A stretch of DNA of 39,951 nucleotides from Thiobacillus denitrificans. GTDB taxonomy: Bacteria > Pseudomonadota > Gammaproteobacteria > Burkholderiales > Thiobacillaceae. The position numbers and the translations under genes were made by a program. Positions 1 to 8,760 of this stretch are shown here, piece after piece. Position 1 is the stretch's first letter; every line of letters starts with the position of its first letter. The notes under the pieces were generated by a model. The model was not told where the DNA came from and did not search any database. It was given only the letters and a program-made list of their open reading frames with translations. The stretch lies in the NCBI RefSeq assembly GCF_001530125.1, contig NZ_LDUG01000029.1:1-39951 (forward strand). The letters are read 5' to 3'.

Positions 1-2
1 CC

Positions 3-329
3 CTGTATCAGAAACTGGGCATTGCGGCGGAGCGTTTCAACAGTGCCCGCAATCTTCACCGGGCGTTGCAGAAACAGCCACCCGATTTTTTTGTGGGGGA
101 ATTCATTTACGGCTGGGGCAACAATTACGCTGGCGCAAACGTCTCCAATCTGGATGTCACCCTCAGGTCCCTGCAACGCTTTGCGCCACAGGCGAAGATG
201 ATTGTGCTCATGCATCCCCGTGAAGAGCCCCACATCGGCAAGCTGCTGGAACTGTTTCCCATCCATGCCGTGTTGACCTACCCGGTGACGGAGCAAGCGA
301 TGCAAGCCGCATTACAAGCCGCAGCGTAG
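3..329 (+). CDS. C-terminal part of a protein of unknown function (5' end outside window)
   Basis: The reading frame is open from the first bases of the window and stops at TAG 327-329, so this is the 3' end of a longer gene. About 108 residues are visible. The segment is mixed hydrophilic and hydrophobic, with motifs such as FFVGEFIYGWGNN and an alpha-helical, alanine-rich C-terminus. I do not recognise the family and assign no function. A TTG at 66 could be read as a start, but the frame runs through it without a stop, so truncation by the window edge is the simpler reading. Confidence 0.55.
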   Translation: MYQKLGIAAERFNSARNLHRALQKQPPDFFVGEFIYGWGNNYAGANVSNLDVTLRSLQRFAPQAKMIVLMHPREEPHIGKLLELFPIHAVLTYPVTEQAMQAALQAAA

Positions 330-371
330 ATCGGTTTACTGTTCCCAGCCTGGGTGGCAGCTTGAATGCGT

Positions 372-387
372 GTAAACCATGGTTTAC
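372..387. promoter_or_regulatory. Perfect 16-bp palindrome, likely toxin-antitoxin operator
   Basis: GTAAACCATGGTTTAC is its own reverse complement. It lies just upstream of the toxin start at 397. Antitoxins of the HigA/XRE type bind such palindromes to autorepress their operon, so this is the likely operator. The ATG at 379 lies inside the palindrome, which argues against it being the toxin start. Confidence 0.6.
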
Positions 388-396
388 TATCCAAGC

Positions 397-693
397 ATGA
401 TCGAAATCCTCAAAAGCGCGACCTTCGATAAATGGCTGCTCGGCTTGCGTGATCGCGCAGCGCGCGCCCGGATCGAGGCGCGTATTGTCAGGATGGCCTT
501 GGGCAACCCTGGGGATGTGAAGCCGATACGGAATGGCATCAATGAAATGCGTATTGATTACGGTCCGGGTTACCGGGTGTATTACTTGCAACGCGGTCAG
601 ACGATCATTGTGCTGCTGGCGGGTGGTGACAAGCGAACACAGGATGCCGACATTAACCGGGCGATGGAAATTGCCCATGACTGGAAGGGGTGA
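397..693 (+). CDS. HigB/RelE-type addiction module toxin
   Basis: This 98-residue protein matches the RelE/HigB-like 'addiction module killer' family. Typical features are an N-terminal MIEI strand, the RIEARI helix, the GNPGDVKP segment, the RIDYGPGYRVYY core and VLLAGGDK near the end. Toxins of this family are ribosome-dependent mRNA interferases; that role is from family knowledge. The gene precedes its antitoxin, with 3 bp between stop and next ATG. I chose ATG 397 because family members start at MIEI and because the upstream ATG at 379 falls in the operator palindrome. No clear Shine-Dalgarno precedes 397. Confidence 0.85.
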   Translation: MIEILKSATFDKWLLGLRDRAARARIEARIVRMALGNPGDVKPIRNGINEMRIDYGPGYRVYYLQRGQTIIVLLAGGDKRTQDADINRAMEIAHDWKG

Positions 694-696
694 ATC

Positions 697-984
697 ATGG
701 CCGAGAAGTTTTCCCGCTGGGATGTAGCAGACTATCTCGACACGGAAGAGGATATGGCGCTGTATCTGGATGCCTGCCTCGGGGATGATCCCGGCGACGG
801 GAGCCTGATCCGTACCGCGCTGGGTGACATTGCCCGTGCGCGCGGCATGACGCAGCTTGCGCATGACACTGGTCTGACACGCGAGGGCCTCTACAAGGCG
901 CTTTCCACTGAAGGCAATCCGGCTTTTTCCACCATCTTCAAGGTGATCCGTGCCCTCGGCGTCAAGCTTCATGCAACGCCCTGA
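697..984 (+). CDS. HigA-like antitoxin, XRE helix-turn-helix
   Basis: This 95-residue protein pairs with the toxin immediately upstream (3-bp gap). The N-terminus (FSRWDVADYLDTEEDMALYL) is typical of the probable addiction-module antidote family that accompanies killer proteins of this RelE/HigB subgroup. The C-terminal half (about residues 45-92: ARGMTQLAHDTGLTREGLYKAL...TIFKVIRALGVKL) is a helix-turn-helix. It should neutralise the toxin and repress the operon through the palindrome at 372-387. The gene is intact and of normal length. Confidence 0.87.
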   Translation: MAEKFSRWDVADYLDTEEDMALYLDACLGDDPGDGSLIRTALGDIARARGMTQLAHDTGLTREGLYKALSTEGNPAFSTIFKVIRALGVKLHATP

Positions 985-1119
985 TTGATTGCTGGCTTGT
1001 GACCCAAGGGGTCCAGCTTCGCATTCATTTTCTCGCGGATAACAGGGAACCCCGATTTCCGCGCCACGCTCTAGCTCCATCACCTTAACTCGTATTTTGG
1101 GTTGTCAAAACACTAGTCA

Positions 1120-1968
1120 ATGAGCATCACGCCATTCCAGGCACTAGCCTGCCCGTTGGACGGCCTGCCTTTGCATAGCAACGGTTCCGCCTGGAGTTGC
1201 GCGTCCGGCCACAGTTTTGACATCGCCAGTCAGGGCTATACCCATTTATTGCCGGTGCAAAATAAACGCTCGCGCGATCCGGGCGACAGCAAGGAGATGG
1301 TCGCGGCGCGGCGACGTTTTCTCACGGCCGGCTTTTACCAGCCGATTGCCGCTGCGGTCAACCAGGCCGTGCTGGCCAATCTGCCCGCTCACGCATCAAT
1401 CAGCTGTCTCGATGCCGGTTGTGGTGAAGGCTACTATCTGCGCCAGCTGGCCGCAGCGGTAGGTGATGAACAAGCCCTGGCACTGCTGGGGCTGGATATT
1501 TCAAAATGGGCCGTGTTGTCGGCCGCGAAACAGGACAAGCGACCCAACTGGGTGGTGGGCAGCAACGCCAACCTGCCGGTGCTGTCGGGCACGCTTGACC
1601 GCGTGCTGTGCATGTTCGGCTTCCCCATGTACGCGGAGTTTGCGCGGGTGCTGAAGCCGGGCGGTCAACTGTTGCAGGTCGATGCCGGGCCCGACCATCT
1701 GCGCGAACTGCGCGAAATCATCTACCCCAGCCTGAAACCGGAACGCACGGCCGAGATGCAAACACCAGAAGGCTTTAGCCGCTTGCCAACTGAAGCGCTC
1801 CGCTTCTCGCTGGAACTGACCCGTGCCGAGCAGATTGCCGATCTGCTGACCATGACACCGCATCTCTACCGCGCCAATGCCGAGGGCCGCGCGCAGGCGG
1901 CTGCGTTGACGGCCCTGTCGCTCAGCGTCGATGTACGCCTGACGTGTTTTGAACGGGGCCTGGGCTAG
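1120..1968 (+). CDS. rlmA: 23S rRNA (guanine-N1)-methyltransferase, RlmA family
   Basis: The 282-residue protein has the RlmA architecture. An N-terminal zinc-finger-like segment (CPLDG...SCASGHSFD, about residues 11-34) is followed by the conserved QNKRSRDPGDSKEMVAARRRFL stretch and a Rossmann-fold SAM-binding domain whose motif I is LDAGCGEGYYL (about residues 97-107). The family methylates N1 of a guanine in helix 35 of 23S rRNA using S-adenosylmethionine. E. coli RlmA is of similar length (about 269 residues). The gene stands alone between the TA pair and a convergent VOC gene. Confidence 0.85.
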   Translation: MSITPFQALACPLDGLPLHSNGSAWSCASGHSFDIASQGYTHLLPVQNKRSRDPGDSKEMVAARRRFLTAGFYQPIAAAVNQAVLANLPAHASISCLDAGCGEGYYLRQLAAAVGDEQALALLGLDISKWAVLSAAKQDKRPNWVVGSNANLPVLSGTLDRVLCMFGFPMYAEFARVLKPGGQLLQVDAGPDHLRELREIIYPSLKPERTAEMQTPEGFSRLPTEALRFSLELTRAEQIADLLTMTPHLYRANAEGRAQAAALTALSLSVDVRLTCFERGLG

Positions 1969-2172
1969 AAAATATTTTCAACATAACAGCACTGTGGCCA
2001 GAACCCATTTGTCCCGCTTCCATCCCTTGCTTGCTCGCGTTGGAATGACAAGCTTGCCATTTGGTATCCGATTGGATACGCAGATGAAGAAAATCGACCT
2101 GGAAAAAATCCGGCAAGCCTTCGATGGAAAGGGCACGTCATAGTCCGAACGCAGTCAAGCGAAGTCTGACGG

Positions 2173-2565
2173 TCAGCGGACTTCGACAAACTCCAGAGTG
2201 TTTGCATCCGGGTCACGGCAGAACAGCGCCGCGCGACCCGACTTGCTCGCGGTGTATTTCACGCCTGCTGCATCGAGCCGGCTTTTCAGCGCACCCATGT
2301 TTCTCACCGCCAGTGCGATGTGGCGGTCGCGGCCGCCGTGCTCGGGGCGAACCGAATCCGCATCCGGGTTGGCCAACTGCATCAGGTGCAGCTGCTGGCC
2401 GCTGCCGAGGTCATACCACTCGCCGGGGTAAGGCAAGTCGGGGCGGTTCGGGTATGGATCTAGCCCCAGCACCGATTCGTAGAAGACCTTGGCCCGTGCC
2501 AGATCGGAAACCAGCAGGCCAGCGTGCAACAGGGCGGCGACAGGGATGGGGGACAGCTCAGACAT
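2173..2565 (-). CDS. VOC (glyoxalase/bleomycin-resistance) family protein
   Basis: The 130-residue protein is a single VOC fold. It has an N-terminal beta-alpha-beta unit (LLHAGLLVSDLARAKVFYESVLGL), a QLHLMQL strand, RHIALAVRN, and a C-terminal LEFVEV ending the fourth strand. The histidines in HAG, QLH and RHIAL and the final glutamate are in positions usual for the metal ligands. The substrate cannot be told from sequence. The start overlaps the end of the EamA gene by 8 bp, so the two are probably co-transcribed and translationally coupled. Confidence 0.82.
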   Translation of the reverse strand: MSELSPIPVAALLHAGLLVSDLARAKVFYESVLGLDPYPNRPDLPYPGEWYDLGSGQQLHLMQLANPDADSVRPEHGGRDRHIALAVRNMGALKSRLDAAGVKYTASKSGRAALFCRDPDANTLEFVEVR

Positions 2566-3463
2566 GGCGTTTCTCTTTCACTTGATCGTCTTCCATGTGG
2601 CCGGAAAACAGGCTGGCGGTGATGATCATGATCGCGCCCACCCACTCCTGCAGCCCCATGCGTTCCATAGATAAAAAGTAGGCCGCGACCGCCGCCACCA
2701 CCAGCTCGAACAGAAAAATGACGATGGCCTGGTTGGCCGGTACACGGGCGAGGCCGTACTGCACCGCGTAGGTCATGCTGCCGATGGCGATGCCGACGCC
2801 GAACAGCAGCAGCCAGACGCTCCATTCCGCACCTTCGACGAAATCGAGCTCGCCCGGAAATAGCCACAGGCCGGTCACCGTCAGCACCGCCACCCCGACC
2901 CAGATCGACACCGACTTGGCGCCTTCGGTGACGCCGCTGAGATGGCGGCTGATGACGTTGCTCAATGCGAACACCATGCCCGCCGACAGCGCCAACCACT
3001 CGGCGCGGTTGGTCGGCAGCGGCAGGTCGCCGTTGGGCTGCCACAGCATGACCATGGCGCCGCCTGCCGCCAGCACCATCACCGCCCACCCGGCACGGTT
3101 GAGCTTTTCATGCAGCAGAAAGCGGGCGAACACCACCGTCCACAGCGGCGACAGAAAAAACAGCAGCAGCACGCGCACCACCTCGCCCTCCAGCATCGCC
3201 AGCACGTAGGCCAGGTTGGTCCAGCCCGCTGCCAGCCCCAGCGCGATCAGCCACATCCACTGGCTGCGCGCACGCCGCAGTTCGCGGCCGTGCAGCCAGC
3301 CGAGCGCGAGCAGCGGCACGGCGTAGGTGAAGAAGCTCGAGGCGATCCCGCCGACGCCGGCCTCGTTGAGCAGGCGATAGGGATACCACATCACCCCCCA
3401 CAGGGTGGCGGCGTAGACCAGGCTGCTGATGGCAAGGGTGCGCTGCAGGGGAATCGGGAACAT
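2558..3463 (-). CDS. EamA/DMT family transporter
   Basis: The 301-residue protein has about ten hydrophobic membrane segments arranged as two EamA repeats. The second half begins near LSAGMVFALSNVISRHL. The family exports small metabolites or drugs across the inner membrane; the substrate is unknown. The conserved repeat signature (GLQEWVGAIMIITASLFS) closes the protein. It is transcribed divergently from dapC with only about 40 bp between the two starts, so the promoters must overlap. The VOC gene follows with an 8-bp overlap. Confidence 0.82.
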   Translation of the reverse strand: MFPIPLQRTLAISSLVYAATLWGVMWYPYRLLNEAGVGGIASSFFTYAVPLLALGWLHGRELRRARSQWMWLIALGLAAGWTNLAYVLAMLEGEVVRVLLLFFLSPLWTVVFARFLLHEKLNRAGWAVMVLAAGGAMVMLWQPNGDLPLPTNRAEWLALSAGMVFALSNVISRHLSGVTEGAKSVSIWVGVAVLTVTGLWLFPGELDFVEGAEWSVWLLLFGVGIAIGSMTYAVQYGLARVPANQAIVIFLFELVVAAVAAYFLSMERMGLQEWVGAIMIITASLFSGHMEDDQVKEKRHV

Positions 3464-3470
3464 GGGGCTT

Positions 3471-3476
3471 TATAAT
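3471..3476 (+). promoter_or_regulatory. Possible -10 hexamer for dapC
   Basis: TATAAT lies 28 bp upstream of the dapC ATG at 3504, in the short divergent region shared with the EamA gene. I see no good -35 match 16-18 bp further upstream. The call rests on the perfect -10 and on position. Confidence 0.35.
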
Positions 3477-3503
3477 GTGGGCTTAATCAGAATCCAGGCT
3501 GCA

Positions 3504-4700
3504 ATGAATCCGCGTCTCGAACAACTCCACCCGTATCCGTTCCAGAAACTGCGCGAACTGTTCGTGGGGGTGACACCGAATCCCGATCTCGCGCCGATCA
3601 ACCTGTCGATCGGCGAACCCAGGCATCCGACGCCGCAGTTCATCAAGGATGCGCTGGTCGCGGGCCTGGGCGGGCTGTCGAATTATCCCATCACTCAGGG
3701 CTCGGATGCGCTGCGGGGTTCCATTTCCGCGTGGGCCGAGCGCCGTTACGGCGTGAAGCTCGACCCCGCGACCGAGGTGCTGCCGGTGAACGGCTCGCGC
3801 GAGGCGCTGTTCGCGTTCGCCCAGGCCAGTGTCGATTCCAGCCGCCACGGCCGCCGCGTGATCATTTCGCCCAACCCGTTCTACCAGATCTACGAAGGCG
3901 CGGCGCTGCTGGCCGGCGCCCGTCCCTTCTTCCTCAACACCCTGCCGGAAAACGGCTTCAGCATGGACTGGTCGCGCGTGCCGGAAGACCTGTGGGAACA
4001 GGTGAACCTGGTCTACGTCTGCTCGCCCGGCAACCCCACCGGCAAGGTGATGTCTCTGGCCGACTGGAAGGCATTGTTCGACCTGTCGGACCAGCACGGC
4101 TTCGTCATCGCGGCCGACGAATGCTATTCGGAGATTTACTTTGAAGAGGGCAAGCCGCCGCTCGGCGCATTGACCGCCGCGCAACAGCTCGGGCGCGGCT
4201 TCAGGAACCTGATTGTGTTCAACTCGCTGTCCAAGCGCTCCAACGTGCCCGGCCTGCGCTCCGGCATGGTGGCGGGCGACGCCGCGCTGATGAAGGCCTT
4301 CCTGCTCTACCGCACCTATCACGGCAGCGCGATGAGCCCGGTGGTCCAAGCCGCAAGCCAAGCGGCCTGGAACGACGAGGCGCACGTGATCGAGAACCGC
4401 CGCCAGTACGCCGAAAAGTTCGCCGCGGTGATGCCGCTGCTGAAGGACGTGCTGTCTTTCGACGCGCCCGACGCCGCCTTCTACCTGTGGGCGCGGGTGC
4501 CGGGCGGCGACGATGCCGCATTCGCGCGCGGCCTCTACGAAAAAGAGCACGTCACCGTGCTGCCCGGCAGCTTCCTCGCGCGCGACGCCGCCGGCGTCAA
4601 CCCGGGCAAGGGCTTCGTCCGCATTGCGCTGGTCGATAGCCTCCCCGCTTGTGTCGAGGCGGCCAGGCGCATGGTCGGTTTCGTCGGCAGGGCCACGTGA
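3504..4700 (+). CDS. dapC: Succinyldiaminopimelate transaminase (DapC)
   Basis: This 398-residue fold-type I PLP aminotransferase converts N-succinyl-2-amino-6-ketopimelate to N-succinyl-L,L-diaminopimelate with glutamate as amino donor (lysine and peptidoglycan pathway). Landmarks are [13 protein letters not shown] near the N-terminus, [22 protein letters not shown], the [11 protein letters not shown] motif, and [15 protein letters not shown], where the lysine is the expected Schiff-base residue. I start at ATG 3504 because [16 protein letters not shown] is the family N-terminus. The 25 codons upstream in frame are not. dapD follows 65 bp downstream in the same direction, supporting the assignment. 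Confidence 0.92.
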   Translation: MNPRLEQLHPYPFQKLRELFVGVTPNPDLAPINLSIGEPRHPTPQFIKDALVAGLGGLSNYPITQGSDALRGSISAWAERRYGVKLDPATEVLPVNGSREALFAFAQASVDSSRHGRRVIISPNPFYQIYEGAALLAGARPFFLNTLPENGFSMDWSRVPEDLWEQVNLVYVCSPGNPTGKVMSLADWKALFDLSDQHGFVIAADECYSEIYFEEGKPPLGALTAAQQLGRGFRNLIVFNSLSKRSNVPGLRSGMVAGDAALMKAFLLYRTYHGSAMSPVVQAASQAAWNDEAHVIENRRQYAEKFAAVMPLLKDVLSFDAPDAAFYLWARVPGGDDAAFARGLYEKEHVTVLPGSFLARDAAGVNPGKGFVRIALVDSLPACVEAARRMVGFVGRAT

Positions 4701-4765
4701 AAAGCCGTCACCCACACATTGATTCCCCCTCTCTTCATTTAACCTTCAACCACAGGAAACCCATC

Positions 4766-5590
4766 ATGCAAGCTCTGCAGAAAACCATCGAAGACGCTTT
4801 CGAGCGCCGCGCCGACATCACCCCACGCAACGCCGAACCGCAGGTCAAGGACGCCGTCATGTCGGTGATCGACATGCTCGACAGCGGCAAGCTGCGCGTC
4901 GCCGAGCGCACGGACGGCCAGAACTGGATCACCCACCAGTGGATCAAGAAAGCGGTATTGCTGTCGTTCCGCCTGGAGGACAACGCCTTCATCAAGGGCG
5001 GCTTCACCAACTATTTCGACAAGGTGCCCTCCAAGTTCGCCGACTACAACAGCCGCGATTTCCGCGAAGGTGGCTTCCGCGTGGTGCCGCCCGCTGCCGC
5101 ACGCCGCGGCGCCTACATCGGCAAGAACGTGGTGCTGATGCCCAGCTACGTCAACATCGGCGCCTACGTCGGCGAAGGCACCATGGTCGACACCTGGGCC
5201 ACCGTTGGTTCCTGCGCCCAGATCGGCAAGAACGTGCACCTGTCCGGCGGCGTCGGCATCGGCGGCGTGCTGGAGCCGGTACAGGCCAACCCCACCATCA
5301 TCGGCGACAACTGCTTCATCGGCGCGCGCTCCGAAGTGGTCGAGGGCGTGATCGTCGAGGACAACAGCGTGATCTCGATGGGCGTCTACATCGGCCAGTC
5401 GACCAAAATCTACGACCGCGAAACCGGCGAAGTCACCTATGGCCGCGTGCCCGCCGGCTCGGTGGTGGTGTCCGGCAATTTGCCGTCCAAGGATGGCAGC
5501 TATAGTCTGTATTGTGCGGTGATCGTGAAGAAAGTCGACGCGAAGACGCTGTCCAAGGTCGGTATCAACGAACTGCTGCGCGGGATCTAA
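4766..5590 (+). CDS. dapD: 2,3,4,5-tetrahydropyridine-2,6-dicarboxylate N-succinyltransferase (DapD)
   Basis: The 274-residue protein has the same length as E. coli DapD. It transfers succinyl from succinyl-CoA to tetrahydrodipicolinate, the step just before DapC. The N-terminal helical domain ([18 protein letters not shown]) is followed by the left-handed beta-helix of hexapeptide repeats (residues about 110-235: [21 protein letters not shown]...). ATG 4766 gives the family N-terminus. The longer in-frame extension begins inside dapC and is rejected. The pair dapC-dapD forms a short lysine-biosynthesis operon. Confidence 0.95.
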   Translation: MQALQKTIEDAFERRADITPRNAEPQVKDAVMSVIDMLDSGKLRVAERTDGQNWITHQWIKKAVLLSFRLEDNAFIKGGFTNYFDKVPSKFADYNSRDFREGGFRVVPPAAARRGAYIGKNVVLMPSYVNIGAYVGEGTMVDTWATVGSCAQIGKNVHLSGGVGIGGVLEPVQANPTIIGDNCFIGARSEVVEGVIVEDNSVISMGVYIGQSTKIYDRETGEVTYGRVPAGSVVVSGNLPSKDGSYSLYCAVIVKKVDAKTLSKVGINELLRGI

Positions 5591-5623
5591 TCCAACCCCA
5601 TGATTACGGGAAAAGGAGTCGCC

Positions 5624-6397
5624 ATGAAATACCAACTCGTCGTCATCGCCCTGGTCGCCGCCAGCCTGGTCGGCTGCCAGGCCAACCCGGTGTCCGGCCG
5701 CCAGCAGCTGGTGCTGGTCTCCGAAGACCAGGCGCAAGCCTCGTCGGCCCAGGCTTACACGCAAACGCTCAGCGAAGCGCAGAAGAAGGGCAATCTCAGC
5801 ACCGACGCGGGGCTGAACAACCGCGTCAGGCGCATCACCGACCGCCTGATCGCCGAGGCCAAGCTGATGTATCCGCCCAGCCGTGACTGGCAATGGTCGG
5901 TCGCGGTGATCGACGAGCCCACGCTCAACGCCTGGTGCATGCCCGGCGGCAAGATGGCGATCTACACCGGCATCATCCAAAAACTGAAACTCTCCGATGA
6001 CGAAATCGGCCAGATCATGGGCCACGAAATCGCCCACGCCCTGCTGGGGCATGGCCGCGAGCGCATGTCGCGCGCCATCGCCATGCAGGGGGGCATGCAG
6101 CTGGGCTCCATCCTCGCCGGGCGCGACCTCAGCATCCTGGCGCCGGTGGCCGACATTGCATTGACCCTTCCCAACAGCCGCGAAAACGAGTCCGAGGCCG
6201 ACCGCTATGGCCTTGAACTCGCCGCCCGCGCCGGCTTCGACCCGCGCGCCGCGGTGCGCCTGTGGGAAAAAATGAGCGCCGCAAGCGGCGACGGTCCGCC
6301 GCAATTCCTCAGCACCCACCCCGCCCCCGGCAACCGCATCCAGGCGCTGAATGCGCTGATGCCGCAAATGATGCCGATTTACGAGAAAGCACGTTGA
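5624..6397 (+). CDS. M48 family metalloprotease, lipoprotein
   Basis: The 257-residue protein starts with a signal peptide ending in a lipobox (ASLVGC), so it is probably a membrane-anchored periplasmic lipoprotein. The zinc-protease motif HEIAH lies in GHEIAHALLGHGRE, and the third ligand region is ENESEADRYGLEL. A typical C-terminal FLSTHPAPGNRI segment follows. It resembles LoiP/YcaL-type small M48 proteases involved in envelope quality control. ATG 5624 has a good AAGGAG ribosome site. Its TGA overlaps the ATG of the next gene (TGATG), indicating coupling. Confidence 0.88.
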   Translation: MKYQLVVIALVAASLVGCQANPVSGRQQLVLVSEDQAQASSAQAYTQTLSEAQKKGNLSTDAGLNNRVRRITDRLIAEAKLMYPPSRDWQWSVAVIDEPTLNAWCMPGGKMAIYTGIIQKLKLSDDEIGQIMGHEIAHALLGHGRERMSRAIAMQGGMQLGSILAGRDLSILAPVADIALTLPNSRENESEADRYGLELAARAGFDPRAAVRLWEKMSAASGDGPPQFLSTHPAPGNRIQALNALMPQMMPIYEKAR

Positions 6398-6750
6398 TGA
6401 ACATGGAGCTCACCCCCGCCTCCGACGAAAAAATCGCCAGCCTCAAGACCCTGGGCACGATCATCTACGCGCTGTATGCCGTCTCGTTGTTTATCGGCGT
6501 CACCGCCATCGTCGCCATCGTGCTGAACTACATCAAGCGCGATGATGCCCAGGGCACCTGGCTGGAAAGCCACTTCACCTGGCAGATCAGAACCTTCTGG
6601 TGGGGCCTGCTGTGGCTGGTCGTCGGCGCAATCACCTGGATCATCCTGATCGGCTGGATCGTGTGGGGCGTCGCCTGCATCTGGTTCATCTACCGCATCG
6701 CCAAAGGCTGGCTCAACCTCAATGACAACAAGCCGATGCTGGTTCAATAA
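6397..6750 (+). CDS. DUF4870-type small membrane protein
   Basis: The 117-residue protein has three hydrophobic segments and the pattern of DUF4870 proteins: LGTIIYALYAVSLF, a first loop with NYIKRDDAQGTWLESH, WQIRTFWWGLLW, and a final IYRIAKGWLNLNDNKPM. Function is unknown. The ATG overlaps the stop of the M48 protease gene by one base, so translation is coupled. The common context with an envelope protease suggests a membrane-quality or stress role, which is inference only. Confidence 0.75.
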   Translation: MNMELTPASDEKIASLKTLGTIIYALYAVSLFIGVTAIVAIVLNYIKRDDAQGTWLESHFTWQIRTFWWGLLWLVVGAITWIILIGWIVWGVACIWFIYRIAKGWLNLNDNKPMLVQ

Positions 6751-6780
6751 CGGCGCGACATCCCGTTGCTGCCGGTTCGG

Positions 6781-7710
6781 ATGACCCTGGCACAACTGGT
6801 CGCGCGGGCGAAGCTTTTGTTCGCCTGCCTGCTTGCAGGCCTCAGCCTTCCGGTCCTGGCAGGCGGCCTGCCGCCGCTTGCTCACAGCGTGACGGGCGGC
6901 TACACCGAATACACCATCCAGTCCGGGGATTCCCTGACCGCCATCGGCGCCCGCTTTGGCGTTACGCCCACGCTCCTGGCCCTGCAGAACGGCATTCCCT
7001 TTGATGCCATCATCCACCCCGGTCAGCGCCTCTCTATCCACAACCCCCACATCGTGCCGGCGTCGCTCGACGACGGCATCCTCATCAACCTGCCGCAGCG
7101 CATGCTGTTCCACTTCAGCCAGGGTCGCCTGAGCGCCGCTTATCCCGTTGGCCTTGGCAAGCCCAGCTGGCCCACGCCGCAAGGCGAATTCAGGATCGTC
7201 TCACGGGTGAAGAACAAGCCCTGGCTGGTGCCGAAATCCATCCAGGAAGAAATGCGCCGCGAGGGGAAAGTCGTTGTGGAGGAAGTGCCGCCCGGCCCCG
7301 ACAACCCCCTGGGCGCCCACTGGCTCGGGCTGAGCTTATGGGGCTACGGCATCCACGGCACCATCGCGCCCGCGAGCATCTACCAATTCCGCAGCCATGG
7401 CTGCATTCGCCTGCATCCCGACGATGTGGCCGAACTATTCGACCAGGTGAAGGTCGGTACTCAGGGCTGCCTCGTTTACCAGCTTGTCCTCCTGGCGGTG
7501 GTCGAGGATGGCCGCATCCTGCTCGAAGTCCATCGGGACATCTACAATAAGGGCGTTGACCCGGCGCAGACCGTGCGTGACATGGCTGAAGCCTACGTCT
7601 TGAGCCAGGCTATCGACTGGCGCGCGGTGGACGCGGTGATCGCGGCGCAGGACGGTCTTGCCCGCGAAGTGGGCCGCCAGACGCAGCATGATTTGAAAGG
7701 AACGCCATGA
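6781..7710 (+). CDS. LysM-containing L,D-transpeptidase (YkuD family)
   Basis: The 309-residue protein has a signal peptide (to about residue 25), a LysM peptidoglycan-binding domain (YTIQSGDSLTAIGARFGV...GQRLSI) and a YkuD catalytic domain. The active-site motif SHGCIRL contains the catalytic cysteine, with the partner histidine in GIHG. The family makes 3-3 peptidoglycan cross-links or attaches proteins to peptidoglycan. It resembles the ErfK/YbiS group. ATG 6781 is preferred over a TTG 15 bp earlier. The stop overlaps the next start as ATGA. Confidence 0.9.
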   Translation: MTLAQLVARAKLLFACLLAGLSLPVLAGGLPPLAHSVTGGYTEYTIQSGDSLTAIGARFGVTPTLLALQNGIPFDAIIHPGQRLSIHNPHIVPASLDDGILINLPQRMLFHFSQGRLSAAYPVGLGKPSWPTPQGEFRIVSRVKNKPWLVPKSIQEEMRREGKVVVEEVPPGPDNPLGAHWLGLSLWGYGIHGTIAPASIYQFRSHGCIRLHPDDVAELFDQVKVGTQGCLVYQLVLLAVVEDGRILLEVHRDIYNKGVDPAQTVRDMAEAYVLSQAIDWRAVDAVIAAQDGLAREVGRQTQHDLKGTP

Positions 7711-8249
7711 ACACCACCAGCCGACGCAAATTTCTCAAGCTGGGCATGCTTGCCGCCGCCCTGCCGCTTCCGGCATTCGCCCGCCAGGGGCTGTTCGCAC
7801 CGGAGCGCCGGCTCGGTTTCCACAGCCTGCATACCGGGGAAAAGGCCGAACTGCCCTACTGGATCGAAGGTGAATACGTGGCGGAATCACTGGCGGAAAT
7901 CAACCACGTCCTGCGCGACCACCGCACCGGCGAGGTGGCCGCCATCGATACCCAGCTGCTGGATCTGCTCCATCGCGTCAGTGCGGCAGTGGCCGCCTCC
8001 CGGCCATTCCAGGTGATTTCCGGCTACCGTTCGCCGGCCAGCAACCAGATGCTGGCCAACAACAGTTCCGGGGTCGCCACGCGCAGCCTGCACATGCAAG
8101 GCAAGGCCATCGACGTCCGCCTGCCCGGCATTCAGCTGGCCGACCTGCGCCGGGCCGGGCTCATGCTACGTGGCGGCGGCGTGGGCTACTACCCGGGTTC
8201 CAATTTCGTGCACCTGGACGTGGGACGCGTGCGGACCTGGGGCGGCTAG
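7707..8249 (+). CDS. DUF882/M15-type murein endopeptidase, Tat-exported
   Basis: The 180-residue protein starts with a twin-arginine signal (TSRRKFLKLG...). The mature part is a DUF882 (M15-like, MepK/YcbK) domain. It has ISGYRSPASN, the first zinc-ligand motif SLHMQGKAIDVR, and the last one FVHLDVGRVRTW. E. coli MepK cleaves the 3-3 cross-links that L,D-transpeptidases make. The ATGA overlap with the upstream L,D-transpeptidase gene therefore pairs a maker and a cutter of the same bond. The functional pairing is inference from the family and the coupling. Confidence 0.88.
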   Translation: MNTTSRRKFLKLGMLAAALPLPAFARQGLFAPERRLGFHSLHTGEKAELPYWIEGEYVAESLAEINHVLRDHRTGEVAAIDTQLLDLLHRVSAAVAASRPFQVISGYRSPASNQMLANNSSGVATRSLHMQGKAIDVRLPGIQLADLRRAGLMLRGGGVGYYPGSNFVHLDVGRVRTWGG

Positions 8250-8377
8250 GCGCTCGCAGGCAATCCGCCCCGCGCCGAAGACACGACGCACGGCAAACAG
8301 CATTCGCTTTCGTTCGCAGAAAATTCTCGCCAGACCGCCTATCCTTAAAATTGGCAAAGTCGATGGAGGACGAAAAC

Positions 8378-8734
8378 ATGGCCAGACAGACCCCCAAACC
8401 CGTCAACCCGCAAGGCGACCCCGACATCACATGGCGAGGGGAGTTCAGCCTTGAGCAGCGCGAGGCAATGATTCGCGACGCCGCCTACTACCACTACGCA
8501 AAGCGTGGCTACACGCCCGGGCATGATCTTGATGACTGGCTTGCGGCCGAAACCGAGATCGAGCGAGGCATGGCCGAGTCTGCGGAATTCCCGCCGGGTA
8601 CCGAGGTGCAGCAGAGTGGCGTCCATGGCGCCAGGCAGGACGACGAACTGAAGCGGATCGTCCGGCAGCATCCGCAAAAGGGCATTCCCCAGATCGAGGG
8701 CATCGAGCCGGAAAATGCGCCGTTCAAGCAATGA
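8378..8734 (+). CDS. DUF2934 domain protein
   Basis: The 118-residue soluble protein carries a DUF2934 motif: IRDAAYYHYAKRGYTPGHDLDDWLAAE (about residues 29-55). The remainder is polar and probably disordered, rich in P, E and Q. ATG 8378 is chosen because GGAGGA sits at the right distance upstream; two earlier in-frame starts (8351 and 8363) lie before or within that ribosome site. Function of the family is unknown. Confidence 0.7.
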   Translation: MARQTPKPVNPQGDPDITWRGEFSLEQREAMIRDAAYYHYAKRGYTPGHDLDDWLAAETEIERGMAESAEFPPGTEVQQSGVHGARQDDELKRIVRQHPQKGIPQIEGIEPENAPFKQ

Positions 8735-8760
8735 CGCCGGTAACCGAAATCCACTCCTAG

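Noticed and set aside
1949..2143. Short plus-strand frame after rlmA ending in a lysine-rich tail (MKKIDLEKIRQAFDGKG)
   Set aside because: Its first part overlaps rlmA in another frame, and only about 20 codons look protein-like; not enough to call a gene.
2160..2185. Hairpin CGAAGTC...GACTTCG as a terminator between rlmA and the VOC gene
   Set aside because: The stem is only 7 bp with a long loop and no T-run, and half lies within the VOC coding end; too weak to call.
3483..4715. 410-codon minus-strand frame opposite dapC
   Set aside because: Antisense shadow of a conserved enzyme in GC-rich DNA; composition is not protein-like.
4739..6367. 542-codon open frame on the minus strand, antisense to dapD and the M48 gene
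   Set aside because: It lies wholly over two well-recognised genes on the other strand, is rich in H, G, A, D and V as expected of GC-rich antisense frames, and has no domain.
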